Below, piece by piece: positions 25,108-33,804 of a stretch of DNA of 38,906 nucleotides. Within the stretch, counting starts at the first letter, position 1, and each line of letters opens with the position of its first letter. The DNA is from Treponema sp. Its GTDB lineage: Bacteria; Spirochaetota; Spirochaetia; Treponematales; Treponemataceae. A model generated the notes under the pieces. It was not told the DNA's origin, did not search any database, and saw only the letters and a program-made list of their open reading frames with translations. The translations under genes were made by a program, and so were the position numbers. The stretch spans positions 1 to 38,906 of the forward strand of contig JAEDGP010000014.1 of NCBI GenBank assembly GCA_016297405.1. The letters run 5' to 3'.

Positions 25108-25136
25108 TTGCCAAAATCAGGCAATAATACTAATAT
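25108..25136 (+). promoter_or_regulatory. MATE gene promoter with operator-like repeat
   Basis: -35 TTGCCA (25108-25113), exact 17-bp spacer, -10 TAATAT (25131-25136). An inverted repeat TTGCC-7 nt-GGCAA (25108-25124) begins exactly at the -35, a position where a repressor would block polymerase. Confidence 0.55.
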
Positions 25137-25153
25137 CTACTTGGAACTTCAAA

Positions 25154-26545
25154 ATGACAGCAAACGCAAAAAAATATCAGATTGACATGACGGAAGGAGC
25201 GATTCTTCCGAAAATTTTCCTTTTTACGATACCACTAATTTGTTCAAATTTTTTGCAGCTTTTATTCAATGCTGCTGATGTTATTGTTTGTGGTCGATTC
25301 GCCGGAAAGGAAAGTCTTGCTGCTGTTGGATCCACAGGTCCTATCATTAATCTTCTTACGAATCTTGTTGTGGGAATTTCCATTGGTGCAAACGTAATTG
25401 CCGCAAAAAACTTTGGCGCAAAAAACCACAAAGAGCTTTCTCAAACTGTTCATACTTCAATTCTCATAAGTTTGATTTGTGGAGTTGCTTTAACTTTCAT
25501 AGGTATTCTGCTGGCAGAACCTCTTCTTATTCTTACCGGCTCACCACAGGACGTGCTTCCCCACGCAACCACATATCTGCGATTCTATTTCTTGGGTATT
25601 ACATCTACTGTTATATTCAATTTTGGCAGCTCTCTATTGCGCGCAACTGGTGACACCCGCAGGCCTTTGTTTTATCTTTTTGGTGCCGGTTTTGTAAACG
25701 TACTTTTTAATCTTCTTTTCGTAATTGTATTTAAATGGGGAGTTGCCGGCGTAGCAATTGCCACAAGCATTTCCCAAACTATCGCTGCCACATGCGTTTT
25801 GATCACCTTGATTAAAGAAAAGGGTCCTATTCATCTAAATCTTAAAAACCTTCACATACATCAGCCAATTTTAATTCAGATTTTCAAAACTGGTCTTCCT
25901 GCCGGAATCCAAGGAATGCTTTTTTCTATTTCAAATGTAGTAATTCAATGGGGTGTAAACAGTTTTGACAACACAAATATTGTTGCAGGAAATTCTGCTT
26001 CCCAAAATCTTGAAGGTTTTGTCTGGATGGCCATGAATTCTTATTCACAAACTTCCCTTTGCATTACAAGCCAGAATTACGGTGCTTCAAACGCTTCCAG
26101 AATAAAAAAAGGCACAATTTTAAGCGAACTTTGCGTAATTTTCACTGGTCTGATTTTGGGGCTTTCAGCTGCTTTTTTTGCAAAACCACTGGTCAGCATC
26201 TATCAGGAAAATCCTGATGTCGTTGCAGCAGGCGTTCAAAGACTCCAAATCATCACAGCTTCATATTTTCTTTGTGGAATGATGGATACTATGGTTGGCG
26301 CACTTCGAGGAATCGGCTATTCCATCCTCCCCATGATTGTTTCGTTAATTGGTGTCTGTGGGTTGCGAATTCTTTTGATCGCCACCATTTTTCAGATTCC
26401 AGAATACCATAATTGCCTGATCCTCTATTTTTCATATCCGATTTCCTGGCTGCTTACAGTTATTGCTCATATATTCTGTTTCATTATTTGTTATAACAAA
26501 ATCAAGCCCACCTTAGTTAAAGTTCAAAGTTCTTTGGCCATTTAA
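25154..26545 (+). CDS. MATE-family efflux transporter
   Basis: 463 residues with twelve predicted membrane helices in two homologous halves. Family landmarks are LLFNAADVIVCGRFAGKESLAAVGSTGPI near the N-terminus, GSSLLRATGDTRRPL and, in the second half, SASQNLEGFVWMAMNSYSQTSLCITSQNYGA. These proteins export drugs or metabolites in exchange for Na+ or H+. The substrate is unknown. It is transcribed from its own promoter, so is not part of the importer cassette upstream. Confidence 0.92.
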   Translation: MTANAKKYQIDMTEGAILPKIFLFTIPLICSNFLQLLFNAADVIVCGRFAGKESLAAVGSTGPIINLLTNLVVGISIGANVIAAKNFGAKNHKELSQTVHTSILISLICGVALTFIGILLAEPLLILTGSPQDVLPHATTYLRFYFLGITSTVIFNFGSSLLRATGDTRRPLFYLFGAGFVNVLFNLLFVIVFKWGVAGVAIATSISQTIAATCVLITLIKEKGPIHLNLKNLHIHQPILIQIFKTGLPAGIQGMLFSISNVVIQWGVNSFDNTNIVAGNSASQNLEGFVWMAMNSYSQTSLCITSQNYGASNASRIKKGTILSELCVIFTGLILGLSAAFFAKPLVSIYQENPDVVAAGVQRLQIITASYFLCGMMDTMVGALRGIGYSILPMIVSLIGVCGLRILLIATIFQIPEYHNCLILYFSYPISWLLTVIAHIFCFIICYNKIKPTLVKVQSSLAI

Positions 26546-26563
26546 GCAAATCTAAGTTTGTAT

Positions 26564-26575
26564 TATAATACTGGC
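26564..26575 (+). promoter_or_regulatory. -10 box abutting the YgiQ start (leaderless)
   Basis: A perfect TATAAT (26564-26569) ends six bases before the ATG at 26576, with no Shine-Dalgarno sequence between. The -35 is poor. Confidence 0.55.
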
Positions 26576-28408
26576 ATGGATAACAATTTTCTGCCTGTTT
26601 GCCGCCAGGATATGACAAATCGCGGTTGGGAAGAATGCGATTTCGTTTTTGTTTCCGGGGACGCCTATGTTGATCACCCGAGTTTTGCCGCTGCCCTTTT
26701 AGGCCGGCTTTTGGAATCTCATGGCTACAAGGTAGGAATTATTGCCCAGCCAGACTGTTCTACAGCACAAAGTTTTACTGTTTTGGGTCGCCCAAAATAT
26801 GCTTTTTTGGTAAGTGCCGGCGCAATGGATTCCATGGTTTCTAATTATACTGCAAACAACAAACCTCGCTCCAGTGATGCTTATGCTCACGGTGGAGAAG
26901 CAGGTCATCGACCCGACAGAGCCCTTATAACCTATACTGCAAAAATCAAAGAAGCATATGAAGGCATTCCTGTAATCGTGGGAGGAATTGAAGCAAGCTT
27001 GCGTCGAACCGCACATTACGATTACTGGTCAAACAAAGTCCGCAGATCTGTTCTTTTGGACAGCAAAGCTGATCTTCTAATGTATGGCATGGGCGAGCAT
27101 TCCATAATCGAGATTGCCGATCAACTTGCTGCTGGCATTGAAGCACGACAAATCAGAAATGTCCGTGGAACCTGCTGGTGGACCGGCAAGGCTGCCGAAG
27201 TTCCTGAAGGCAAAGACATAATATACTTGCCAAAATTTGAAGAAGTTTCCGCAAATACACCAGAAGGAAAACAACTTTTCGCAAAAAGTTTTGTGCTTCA
27301 GGAACAGAACACTGATTCCATAAACGCCTGCACTTTGGTTGAACAGTCAGAAACAAGATTTGTAATCCAAAATCCGCCTTCATTGCCGCTTACCACACAG
27401 GAATTCGATGCAGTAATGGAATTGCCATACACCCGCCGATGGCATCCACAATACGACAAGCCTGCTGCCAATGGAAAAACAGGTGTTCCTGCCCTTGCTG
27501 AAGTTCTGTTTTCTCTTACAAGTGTTCGCGGATGTTTTGGCGCCTGTTCATTTTGCGCAATTACATTTCATCAAGGGCGCCGTATTCAGACCCGCAGCCA
27601 TGAATCTTTGGTAAAGGAAGCAACCGAATTATCTAAAAGGCCAGATTTTAAAGGATATATTCACGATGTTGGCGGACCAACTGCCAACTTCCGACAACCG
27701 TCTTGCAAAAAACAACTGACTGCAGGCGTTTGCAAAAACCGTCAATGTCTGGGCACTGATCCTTGCCCTAATTTAATTGTTGATCACTCAGATTATGTAT
27801 CGCTGCTAAAAAAATTGCGCTCTATTCCTGGAATCAAAAAAATCTTCATTCGAAGCGGCATTCGTTTTGACTACCTTGTAATGGACAAAGACAAAACTTT
27901 TCTTGAAGATTTGGTAAAACATCACATTTCAGGCCAGCTTAAAGTCGCCCCAGAAAACGTTAGCGATAAAATACTTTCCTTGATGCGAAAAAGCACCCAC
28001 AAAGTTTACGAAGATTTTAGTCGCGAATACGAAGCAATGAACAAAAAGTGCAACATGAAACAATTTCTTGTGCCTTATTATATTGCCGCTCATCCTGGCG
28101 CTGGCCTTAATGAAGCAATTGAAACTGCACTTTATCTGAAAAAAACCGGTTTTGTACCAGACCAGATCCAGGATTTTTACCCTACTCCCGGGAGCCTTTC
28201 CACATGTCAGTATTACACAGGATTAGATCCATATCAAACTACCCCTGATGGCTCGTTTAAAGAAATTTACGTTGCCAGGGGAGCTCATGAACGCCGTCTT
28301 CAGCGTTGTCTTATTCAATTCAACAAATCTGAAAACCGTTCATTGGTAAAGGAAGCATTGCAAAAAGCTGGTCGTCAGGACTTAATGAACAAACTACTGA
28401 AAAAATAA
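26576..28408 (+). CDS. ygiQ: YgiQ-family radical SAM protein
   Basis: 610 residues from the ATG at 26576; an in-frame ATG at 26558 lies before the -10 box. The N-terminal domain (VFVSGDAYVDHPSFAAALLGRLLE) is cobalamin-binding-like in shape but has no DxHxxG motif. The radical SAM core has RGCFGACSFCAITFHQGR with the 4Fe-4S cysteines 320, 324 and 327, then APENVSDKILSLMRK. A further Cys-rich stretch (CKKQLTAGVCKNRQCLGTDPC) may hold another cluster. The family (UPF0313) is widespread and its reaction is not established to my knowledge. Confidence 0.92.
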   Translation: MDNNFLPVCRQDMTNRGWEECDFVFVSGDAYVDHPSFAAALLGRLLESHGYKVGIIAQPDCSTAQSFTVLGRPKYAFLVSAGAMDSMVSNYTANNKPRSSDAYAHGGEAGHRPDRALITYTAKIKEAYEGIPVIVGGIEASLRRTAHYDYWSNKVRRSVLLDSKADLLMYGMGEHSIIEIADQLAAGIEARQIRNVRGTCWWTGKAAEVPEGKDIIYLPKFEEVSANTPEGKQLFAKSFVLQEQNTDSINACTLVEQSETRFVIQNPPSLPLTTQEFDAVMELPYTRRWHPQYDKPAANGKTGVPALAEVLFSLTSVRGCFGACSFCAITFHQGRRIQTRSHESLVKEATELSKRPDFKGYIHDVGGPTANFRQPSCKKQLTAGVCKNRQCLGTDPCPNLIVDHSDYVSLLKKLRSIPGIKKIFIRSGIRFDYLVMDKDKTFLEDLVKHHISGQLKVAPENVSDKILSLMRKSTHKVYEDFSREYEAMNKKCNMKQFLVPYYIAAHPGAGLNEAIETALYLKKTGFVPDQIQDFYPTPGSLSTCQYYTGLDPYQTTPDGSFKEIYVARGAHERRLQRCLIQFNKSENRSLVKEALQKAGRQDLMNKLLKK

Positions 28409-28410
28409 CA

Positions 28411-28438
28411 CAAAGCGCATCAAAACTTTTTCGCTTTG
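28411..28438. terminator. Small hairpin between ygiQ and the OLD-type gene
   Basis: Stem CAAAGCG (28411-28417) with CGCTTTG (28432-28438). On the minus strand it is followed by a T-rich stretch, so it probably terminates the ppx-ppk-OLD operon; for ygiQ it is weak. Confidence 0.45.
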
Positions 28439-28441
28439 CAT

Positions 28442-29971
28442 CTAATCCCGTGAGCAAGCTCGCTGAAGAATGTCCAAAAGACCTCTGTACCTTTCCTTGA
28501 TCTGCTCCTGGGTTGCAATGTTCAAATAATCCAATTCGTTATGAAATAACCTGTCCTTCGCAGATACCGGCATATATTTAACTTCGTTTTCCCGGTAATA
28601 ATGCTCGATGCAGCCATCTGGTAAAATATATACTTTTGCAGTTTCAGTTGCAGCCAGAATCATGCTAAACAGGTTCCGAATGAGCGGGATTGTAAGGGCA
28701 AGCGGAACCGGCAAAATATCACCCAATTCGGTATTGAGCTGAATAACTCCTTGCAAAATCACTGTGCGGAACGTATCCATGCCGCCTGTACTTTCATGCT
28801 TAGCCCTGATTTCCTGCACTTTCATGACAAACAAATCAATTTCTGGCGAAATCGAATAATTAATCTCGCACACAAAATTTCCAATTGCATTTAAAAACAA
28901 TTCCAGACGACGAATGAGCTTTTCCAGACAGACAGGAACCAGCAGTTCTCGTTTTGTAAAAAGCATTCTGTAAAAAGGCATCTGCTTTTCCAGTTGCTTA
29001 TCAAGCCAAATCTGCGGCCGCTCATCTGCACAGATAACATCCCGGAGCTTTCCTGCAAACAACGAATCCAAATCGGTTATGATGCGGCCATCAGTTCCTA
29101 AAAGTGAACATACTTTAAAGAAAACCCCCAGCTCATCTTTTCCACCAACATCAATGATTCCCGTTCCGGCCGCCTTATGCTTATTCTCAAGGCAGTTGAG
29201 CAGATTGGTAAACATCTGCTGATCGGTATAGCCTTCTACAAAAATCTGATTATCAGAAAAAAAGAACTGTTTGTGATAAGTATTGAATCTTGGAAGAAAG
29301 CGCCAAAGCAGCGTCTTATCTTCATCAGAAAGACTTTCCACAAATGTAGGCATTTTATTTATGTGGCAAACCACAACACCTATCAAGTCTTCGGAAAATT
29401 TAAGGTCAAGAAAAAAAGGCGAATGGGTTATCAGAAAGAAAATACGATCAGGGTTTTCTTCCGAAACACGACGAATTTCATTCATAAAGAAAAGCTGGAA
29501 TTGTGGATGCAGATGAAGTTCAGGTTCATCTAGAATCAGACAGCGAGTCTTACAAGAATAAAGGGATACCAGCAAAGAAATGATTTCTTTCAATCCGTGG
29601 CATTCTCCGTCTTTTAAATTGTATTCCACTCCCCAGTTTTTATTTACAACAACTGGAACCACTCCATTTTCAGTTTCTTCAAAACGAATTTCCTTTCCAA
29701 ACATATTGGAAAGCACTTCTTCAATGCAAGTTCTGACCTTCTGATCTTTTGCCAATTCAGCATAAAGATCATCTCTCTCAACTCGTTCAGAACGAATAAA
29801 AGTCACATCAATGCCGTTTTTTTCAAAGTCCTGCGCAATTCCCTGTGCAAGGAGTGTTTTTCCTGAACCATTTGGGCCAACAATCAGATTAATCTCAGAC
29901 CAGATTTCCTTTCGGAAAACTGCTTTTCCCCATAAAAAAGGAAGCCTTACTTTAGTTTCAACTCTTATCAT
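28442..29971 (-). CDS. OLD-family ATPase with TOPRIM nuclease-like domain
   Basis: 509 residues. The ABC/SMC-like ATPase half has Walker A VGPNGSGKT (31-39), a Gly-containing signature-like segment DGECHGL, Walker B LILDEPELHLHP (145-156) and the H-loop THSPFF (His183). The TOPRIM half has IFVEGYTDQQM (Glu246), VGGKDE and RIITDLDSL (Asp300, Asp302), so both metal-site motifs look intact. The C-terminal 200 residues are unassigned. OLD-family proteins are DNA nucleases, often in phage defence or exclusion (P2 Old, Gabija GajA, PARIS AriA). No GajB- or AriB-like partner is adjacent. It ends a ppx-ppk operon, 31 bases after ppk. Confidence 0.82.
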   Translation of the reverse strand: MIRVETKVRLPFLWGKAVFRKEIWSEINLIVGPNGSGKTLLAQGIAQDFEKNGIDVTFIRSERVERDDLYAELAKDQKVRTCIEEVLSNMFGKEIRFEETENGVVPVVVNKNWGVEYNLKDGECHGLKEIISLLVSLYSCKTRCLILDEPELHLHPQFQLFFMNEIRRVSEENPDRIFFLITHSPFFLDLKFSEDLIGVVVCHINKMPTFVESLSDEDKTLLWRFLPRFNTYHKQFFFSDNQIFVEGYTDQQMFTNLLNCLENKHKAAGTGIIDVGGKDELGVFFKVCSLLGTDGRIITDLDSLFAGKLRDVICADERPQIWLDKQLEKQMPFYRMLFTKRELLVPVCLEKLIRRLELFLNAIGNFVCEINYSISPEIDLFVMKVQEIRAKHESTGGMDTFRTVILQGVIQLNTELGDILPVPLALTIPLIRNLFSMILAATETAKVYILPDGCIEHYYRENEVKYMPVSAKDRLFHNELDYLNIATQEQIKERYRGLLDILQRACSRD

Positions 29972-30002
29972 AACCGCTCCTTATTTTCAGTTTCAATTCA
30001 AG

Positions 30003-32126
30003 CTAATCCTTTCGGCGAACTTCAAATTCGTTTTTTGGAGCCTTTTCCGCAGCATCCGACTTTCGCTTATATTTTTTGTATAGCATTTCCTGCGCTCGAA
30101 CTGGATTTTCGGTGTTTTCAGAAGAAACCGGTTGCCACAATCCATTTTCCATCAATTCCTGGGCGTTTTCAGTATCCTTGAAATAAGTATCCAGAATATC
30201 CTTTACTTCTTTGAACACGTTTTTATCAAGCACAGGGAACATGAGTTCAACGCGCCGGTCAAGATTTCTAGGCATCCAGTCAGCGCTGGCAAGATAAAGC
30301 TCTGGATTTCCGCCATTTTGAAAATAGAAGATTCTGGAATGTTCCAGATACCTGTCTACAATGGAAATCACCTTGATATTTTCACTAAGACCTTTAACAC
30401 CTGGAACAAGCATGCAGATACCGCGAACATTCAGCAATACCTTAACTCCAGCTTGACTTGCTTTATAAAGCGCATCTATCACTTCTTCATGAGTCAGGCT
30501 GTTCATTTTTGCAACGATTAATCCTGGATGATCGGCATCACTTCTATCGATTTCCCGCTGAATCATAGAAAGAATCTTTGGCTTCATTGTAACAGGCGCC
30601 ATACCAAGCAGATTCATAGGCTGCAAAGTTGAATATCCAGTCACTACATTGAAAAACTGTGTCGCATCATTTGCAATTTCATAATTTGATGTAAAAAGCG
30701 AAAGATCTGAATAAAGTTTGGCCGTTTTTGGATTATAGTTTCCTGTAGCAAGATGAACATAACGGCGAATAGTATCGCTTTCTCTTCGCATAACCATCAT
30801 GATTTTTGCATGAACCTTAAGATTAACCAGGCCATAGATTACAGTTACCCCCGCATTTTCAAGCTCATTGGCCCAGGCAATGTTTCTTTCTTCATCAAAA
30901 CGGGCTTTAAGCTCAACCAAAACCACAACCTGTTTGCCATTTCTGGCAGCTCTTTTCAATGCACCGATAATCGGAGAATCCCGACCTGTACGATAAAGCG
31001 TCATTTTTATGGCAAGAACCGAAGAATCATCTGCTGCGTCAGAAATAAATTTGATTACAGGATCGTAGCTTTCATAAGGAACATGAAGCAAAACGTCACG
31101 TTGCCGCAAAGTTTCCCAATAGGTATCTTCCTGAGGTAAACTTGCAGGGTAAAAGTGGTTCCATTCAGGAAAACTCATTTTAGCACCATCTTCCGTATCC
31201 CTAAGACCAAGCAATACTCCTGGATCAATGATTCCGCAAACCCTGTAAACGTCTTCCTCTTTTAACGAAAGCTTTTCCATAAGAAACTCCAGAATAGCAT
31301 CGCTGGAATCGTTGCAGCTCATTTGAACCGCAAAGGAAGACTGTCGCTGAACAAGCACTTTTTCCATCTCATGGATGAAATTATGGCCTGAATCTTCATC
31401 TACAGCAAAATCTGCATCCCGGGCCACCTTAAAAAGCATGGATTCTTTTGCTTCAAGTCCCGGAAACAATTGAGTACCATATTGACTGATAATATCATCC
31501 ACAATCGTAAATTCTTTTTTTCCAACCTCAGATGGCAGCCAGACAATTCGCTGAATTCCCGACGGAATCTGCACCAAAGCAATTCGTGGCGCTTCGTCGC
31601 TTCCTTTAAAATCCGAGCTGCCAGTACGAATTCCCGCAATTGGAGACAAAAGAAACGCAGCATAGAACGAAAGATTGCCGATATGAGGAAATTCCTGCGC
31701 ATCGGTTCTAAGTGGTGTCAAAAGCGGATAAACTTCGTTCTTAAAATAATTCAACGCAAATTCATTCTGCTGTTCATTGAATTCATTTGGGCGAACATAC
31801 ACTAGATTCTTTTCTGCAAGCTTTTTCAGAACATCATTCATCAGACAATTCTGCTGAATACGAACAATCTGGTGTGCCCTGGCTGAAATCTGTTTTAAAA
31901 CCAATTCCGGAGAAAGGCCAGAAACATCGACTTCTCTTGGATTTTCTGTTAACATTCGTTTTACTGATGCAACCCGTACCTGAAAAAATTCATCAAAATT
32001 ACTTGAAACAATGGCAAGAAACTGAAGTCTTTCCATCAGAGGTAAATCTTTTCTTAAAGCCTGGAAAAGAACCCGGCCATTAAATTCAATCCAAGACAAT
32101 TCTCTATTAAAAAATCTATTTTCCAT
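30003..32126 (-). CDS. ppk: Polyphosphate kinase 1
   Basis: Polymerises the gamma-phosphate of ATP into polyphosphate. 707 residues, normal length for PPK1. The N-terminal domain begins ENRFFNRELSWIEFNGRVL. Active-site motifs are RYVHLATGNYNPKTAKLYSDL with the autophosphorylated His, KVHAKIMMVMRRE, and EHSRIFYF with the second His. A lysine-rich C-terminal tail of about 30 residues extends beyond the core. ppx lies 32 bases upstream and an OLD-type gene 31 bases downstream on the same strand, indicating one operon. GGAG precedes the ATG. Confidence 0.96.
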   Translation of the reverse strand: MENRFFNRELSWIEFNGRVLFQALRKDLPLMERLQFLAIVSSNFDEFFQVRVASVKRMLTENPREVDVSGLSPELVLKQISARAHQIVRIQQNCLMNDVLKKLAEKNLVYVRPNEFNEQQNEFALNYFKNEVYPLLTPLRTDAQEFPHIGNLSFYAAFLLSPIAGIRTGSSDFKGSDEAPRIALVQIPSGIQRIVWLPSEVGKKEFTIVDDIISQYGTQLFPGLEAKESMLFKVARDADFAVDEDSGHNFIHEMEKVLVQRQSSFAVQMSCNDSSDAILEFLMEKLSLKEEDVYRVCGIIDPGVLLGLRDTEDGAKMSFPEWNHFYPASLPQEDTYWETLRQRDVLLHVPYESYDPVIKFISDAADDSSVLAIKMTLYRTGRDSPIIGALKRAARNGKQVVVLVELKARFDEERNIAWANELENAGVTVIYGLVNLKVHAKIMMVMRRESDTIRRYVHLATGNYNPKTAKLYSDLSLFTSNYEIANDATQFFNVVTGYSTLQPMNLLGMAPVTMKPKILSMIQREIDRSDADHPGLIVAKMNSLTHEEVIDALYKASQAGVKVLLNVRGICMLVPGVKGLSENIKVISIVDRYLEHSRIFYFQNGGNPELYLASADWMPRNLDRRVELMFPVLDKNVFKEVKDILDTYFKDTENAQELMENGLWQPVSSENTENPVRAQEMLYKKYKRKSDAAEKAPKNEFEVRRKD

Positions 32127-32158
32127 AATTCGTCTCCAAAAAACTGACTAATAAAAGA

Positions 32159-33691
32159 TTACAAAAGAACAATCTTGTAACCAAAAACAGATTCAAAAAG
32201 GTCGCCTTTTTCATTAAGCGCCACCCTTTCCAACGCTAAGTTCTTAATGCCTTTTGTATAAATGTTCAGGGAATCCTTTTTTAGCTGAAAAGAAATATCC
32301 TGAAGCGTCTGACCATGTCCACGATCCATTGCATCGGCAATTCGAAGAATCGCCGTCAACTTTAAAATGATCATTCGATCAATTCTGGCCAGGACCTGAA
32401 ACTGTTCGCTATCCTGAGGTATTGATTTTCCCCGGTGATATCTGGCAATCTGAGAAACTATTTTATTGTCCCTTTGATCCAGACCAAAAATCTCTGAATT
32501 GTGAATTATGTATTCGCTGTGAAGATTATGGTCATCCAAGCGAATAAAAATGCCAACATCATGAAGAATTGCAGCTACTTCCAAAAGCATGCGGCTTCTT
32601 TCATCTTCCAGTGAAAGTTCTTTCTGCAGACAATCGTAAAGCATCAAACTTACCTGACGCACAAAATCCGCATGTCTCTCATCACCATGATATTTTCGCA
32701 AAAGATTCATGGCAGACGCAGTTATCTGCTGAAAAAATTCTTTTTTAAGCTCAAGGTTCGGAAGTTCAGTTCTACTGATAATCACGCCATCACGAATATT
32801 TGTTTCAGGCACAATAATTGTGCGCACTTTTGTAAGATGTATGAACATTTTATAAATGAGCAAACTTATGTGCATTGTCTGGGCATCATTATAAGAAATC
32901 TTAAAACGAGCGGCTCTTTCTTCTGGGGTATACTCCTGAATTTCTGCGACAAAATCATCAAACGCCTGTTTATCAATGGACCAAAGCCAGGTTGATATAG
33001 GCTTTCCCACATTGATTGCCGCAAGAGATGCATCAGAACCAACTGCAATAAATTGCTTTACATTTGAAAGATCCAATTCACTTTCCAGCGACCCCTTCGT
33101 ATTCTTGATAAAATCTTCGATAAACCGCTGAATATTATCTGAAGATCCGGCATTTGCGCGAATCTGAGGTTCCAGACGAACAGTTCCAAGCCTTAAGCTA
33201 TGGGCACCGGCCATTTTTCCTTTTTTCATCAACATCATTTCTGTTGAACCACCGCCCACTTCCAAAATTACAGTATCCTCTGCCCTTACCTTAGCCGATT
33301 CTTCAGCAAGCCTTGAAGTTACAGCCAGATACATAAGGCGGTTTTCTTCAATGCCATCAATTACCGAAACCCTAAAGCCGGTGGCCGTGAGGATTTTATC
33401 CATAACCGGATCTTTATTTTTTGATTCTCGAAAAGCGGCAGTAGCAATCACAATTGTTTGAGAAGGAAGGATTCCCCATCCAGCCAGCTGCTCTTTAAAA
33501 CGCTGCAAAATATGTACGCAGGAAGATTGTGTTTCCCTGCTGATTATTCCAGTTGTAAAAACATCATGTCCCAAAGACAAAGGCATTTCTGCCCGATCCA
33601 AAACAGTGCGCTTTCCGTCTGCGGTTGATTCAGCAATAAGCAGGCGCACACCTGTTGAACCAATTTCAATTACTGCTTCTGGTGTAGACAT
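32159..33691 (-). CDS. ppx: Ppx/GppA exopolyphosphatase family protein with HD domain
   Basis: 510 residues from the ATG at 33691, preceded by a perfect AAAGGAGG; an in-frame ATG at 33715 is upstream of that site. The ASKHA fold opens with AVIEIGSTGVRLLIAE and has VILEVGGGSTEMMLM as the second phosphate loop. The C-terminal part is an HD-type domain with HDVGIFIR and YHRG. It degrades polyphosphate or pppGpp, opposing ppk downstream in the same operon. Confidence 0.93.
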   Translation of the reverse strand: MSTPEAVIEIGSTGVRLLIAESTADGKRTVLDRAEMPLSLGHDVFTTGIISRETQSSCVHILQRFKEQLAGWGILPSQTIVIATAAFRESKNKDPVMDKILTATGFRVSVIDGIEENRLMYLAVTSRLAEESAKVRAEDTVILEVGGGSTEMMLMKKGKMAGAHSLRLGTVRLEPQIRANAGSSDNIQRFIEDFIKNTKGSLESELDLSNVKQFIAVGSDASLAAINVGKPISTWLWSIDKQAFDDFVAEIQEYTPEERAARFKISYNDAQTMHISLLIYKMFIHLTKVRTIIVPETNIRDGVIISRTELPNLELKKEFFQQITASAMNLLRKYHGDERHADFVRQVSLMLYDCLQKELSLEDERSRMLLEVAAILHDVGIFIRLDDHNLHSEYIIHNSEIFGLDQRDNKIVSQIARYHRGKSIPQDSEQFQVLARIDRMIILKLTAILRIADAMDRGHGQTLQDISFQLKKDSLNIYTKGIKNLALERVALNEKGDLFESVFGYKIVLL

Positions 33692-33728
33692 AAGGCCTCC
33701 TTTAATACAAATCATTTAAAAAAAACAA

Positions 33729-33756
33729 CAGGGGCAGCCAGTCCAAGCTGCCCCTG
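33729..33756 (-). terminator. Terminator after the glycosidase-fold gene
   Basis: CAGGGGCAGC (33729-33738) pairs perfectly with GCTGCCCCTG (33747-33756) around an eight-base loop. On the minus strand a T-run follows. It separates the upstream minus-strand gene from the ppx operon. Confidence 0.88.
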
Positions 33757-33804
33757 CCTACAAGATTTTCGGGTAATCGCTTAAAATCAATTAACCAAAA
33801 ATCA

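Noticed and set aside
28442..29971. Complete Gabija or PARIS defence system
   Set aside because: Only the OLD-type ATPase/TOPRIM component is present. Neighbours are ppk and ygiQ, with no helicase (GajB) or AriB-like gene.
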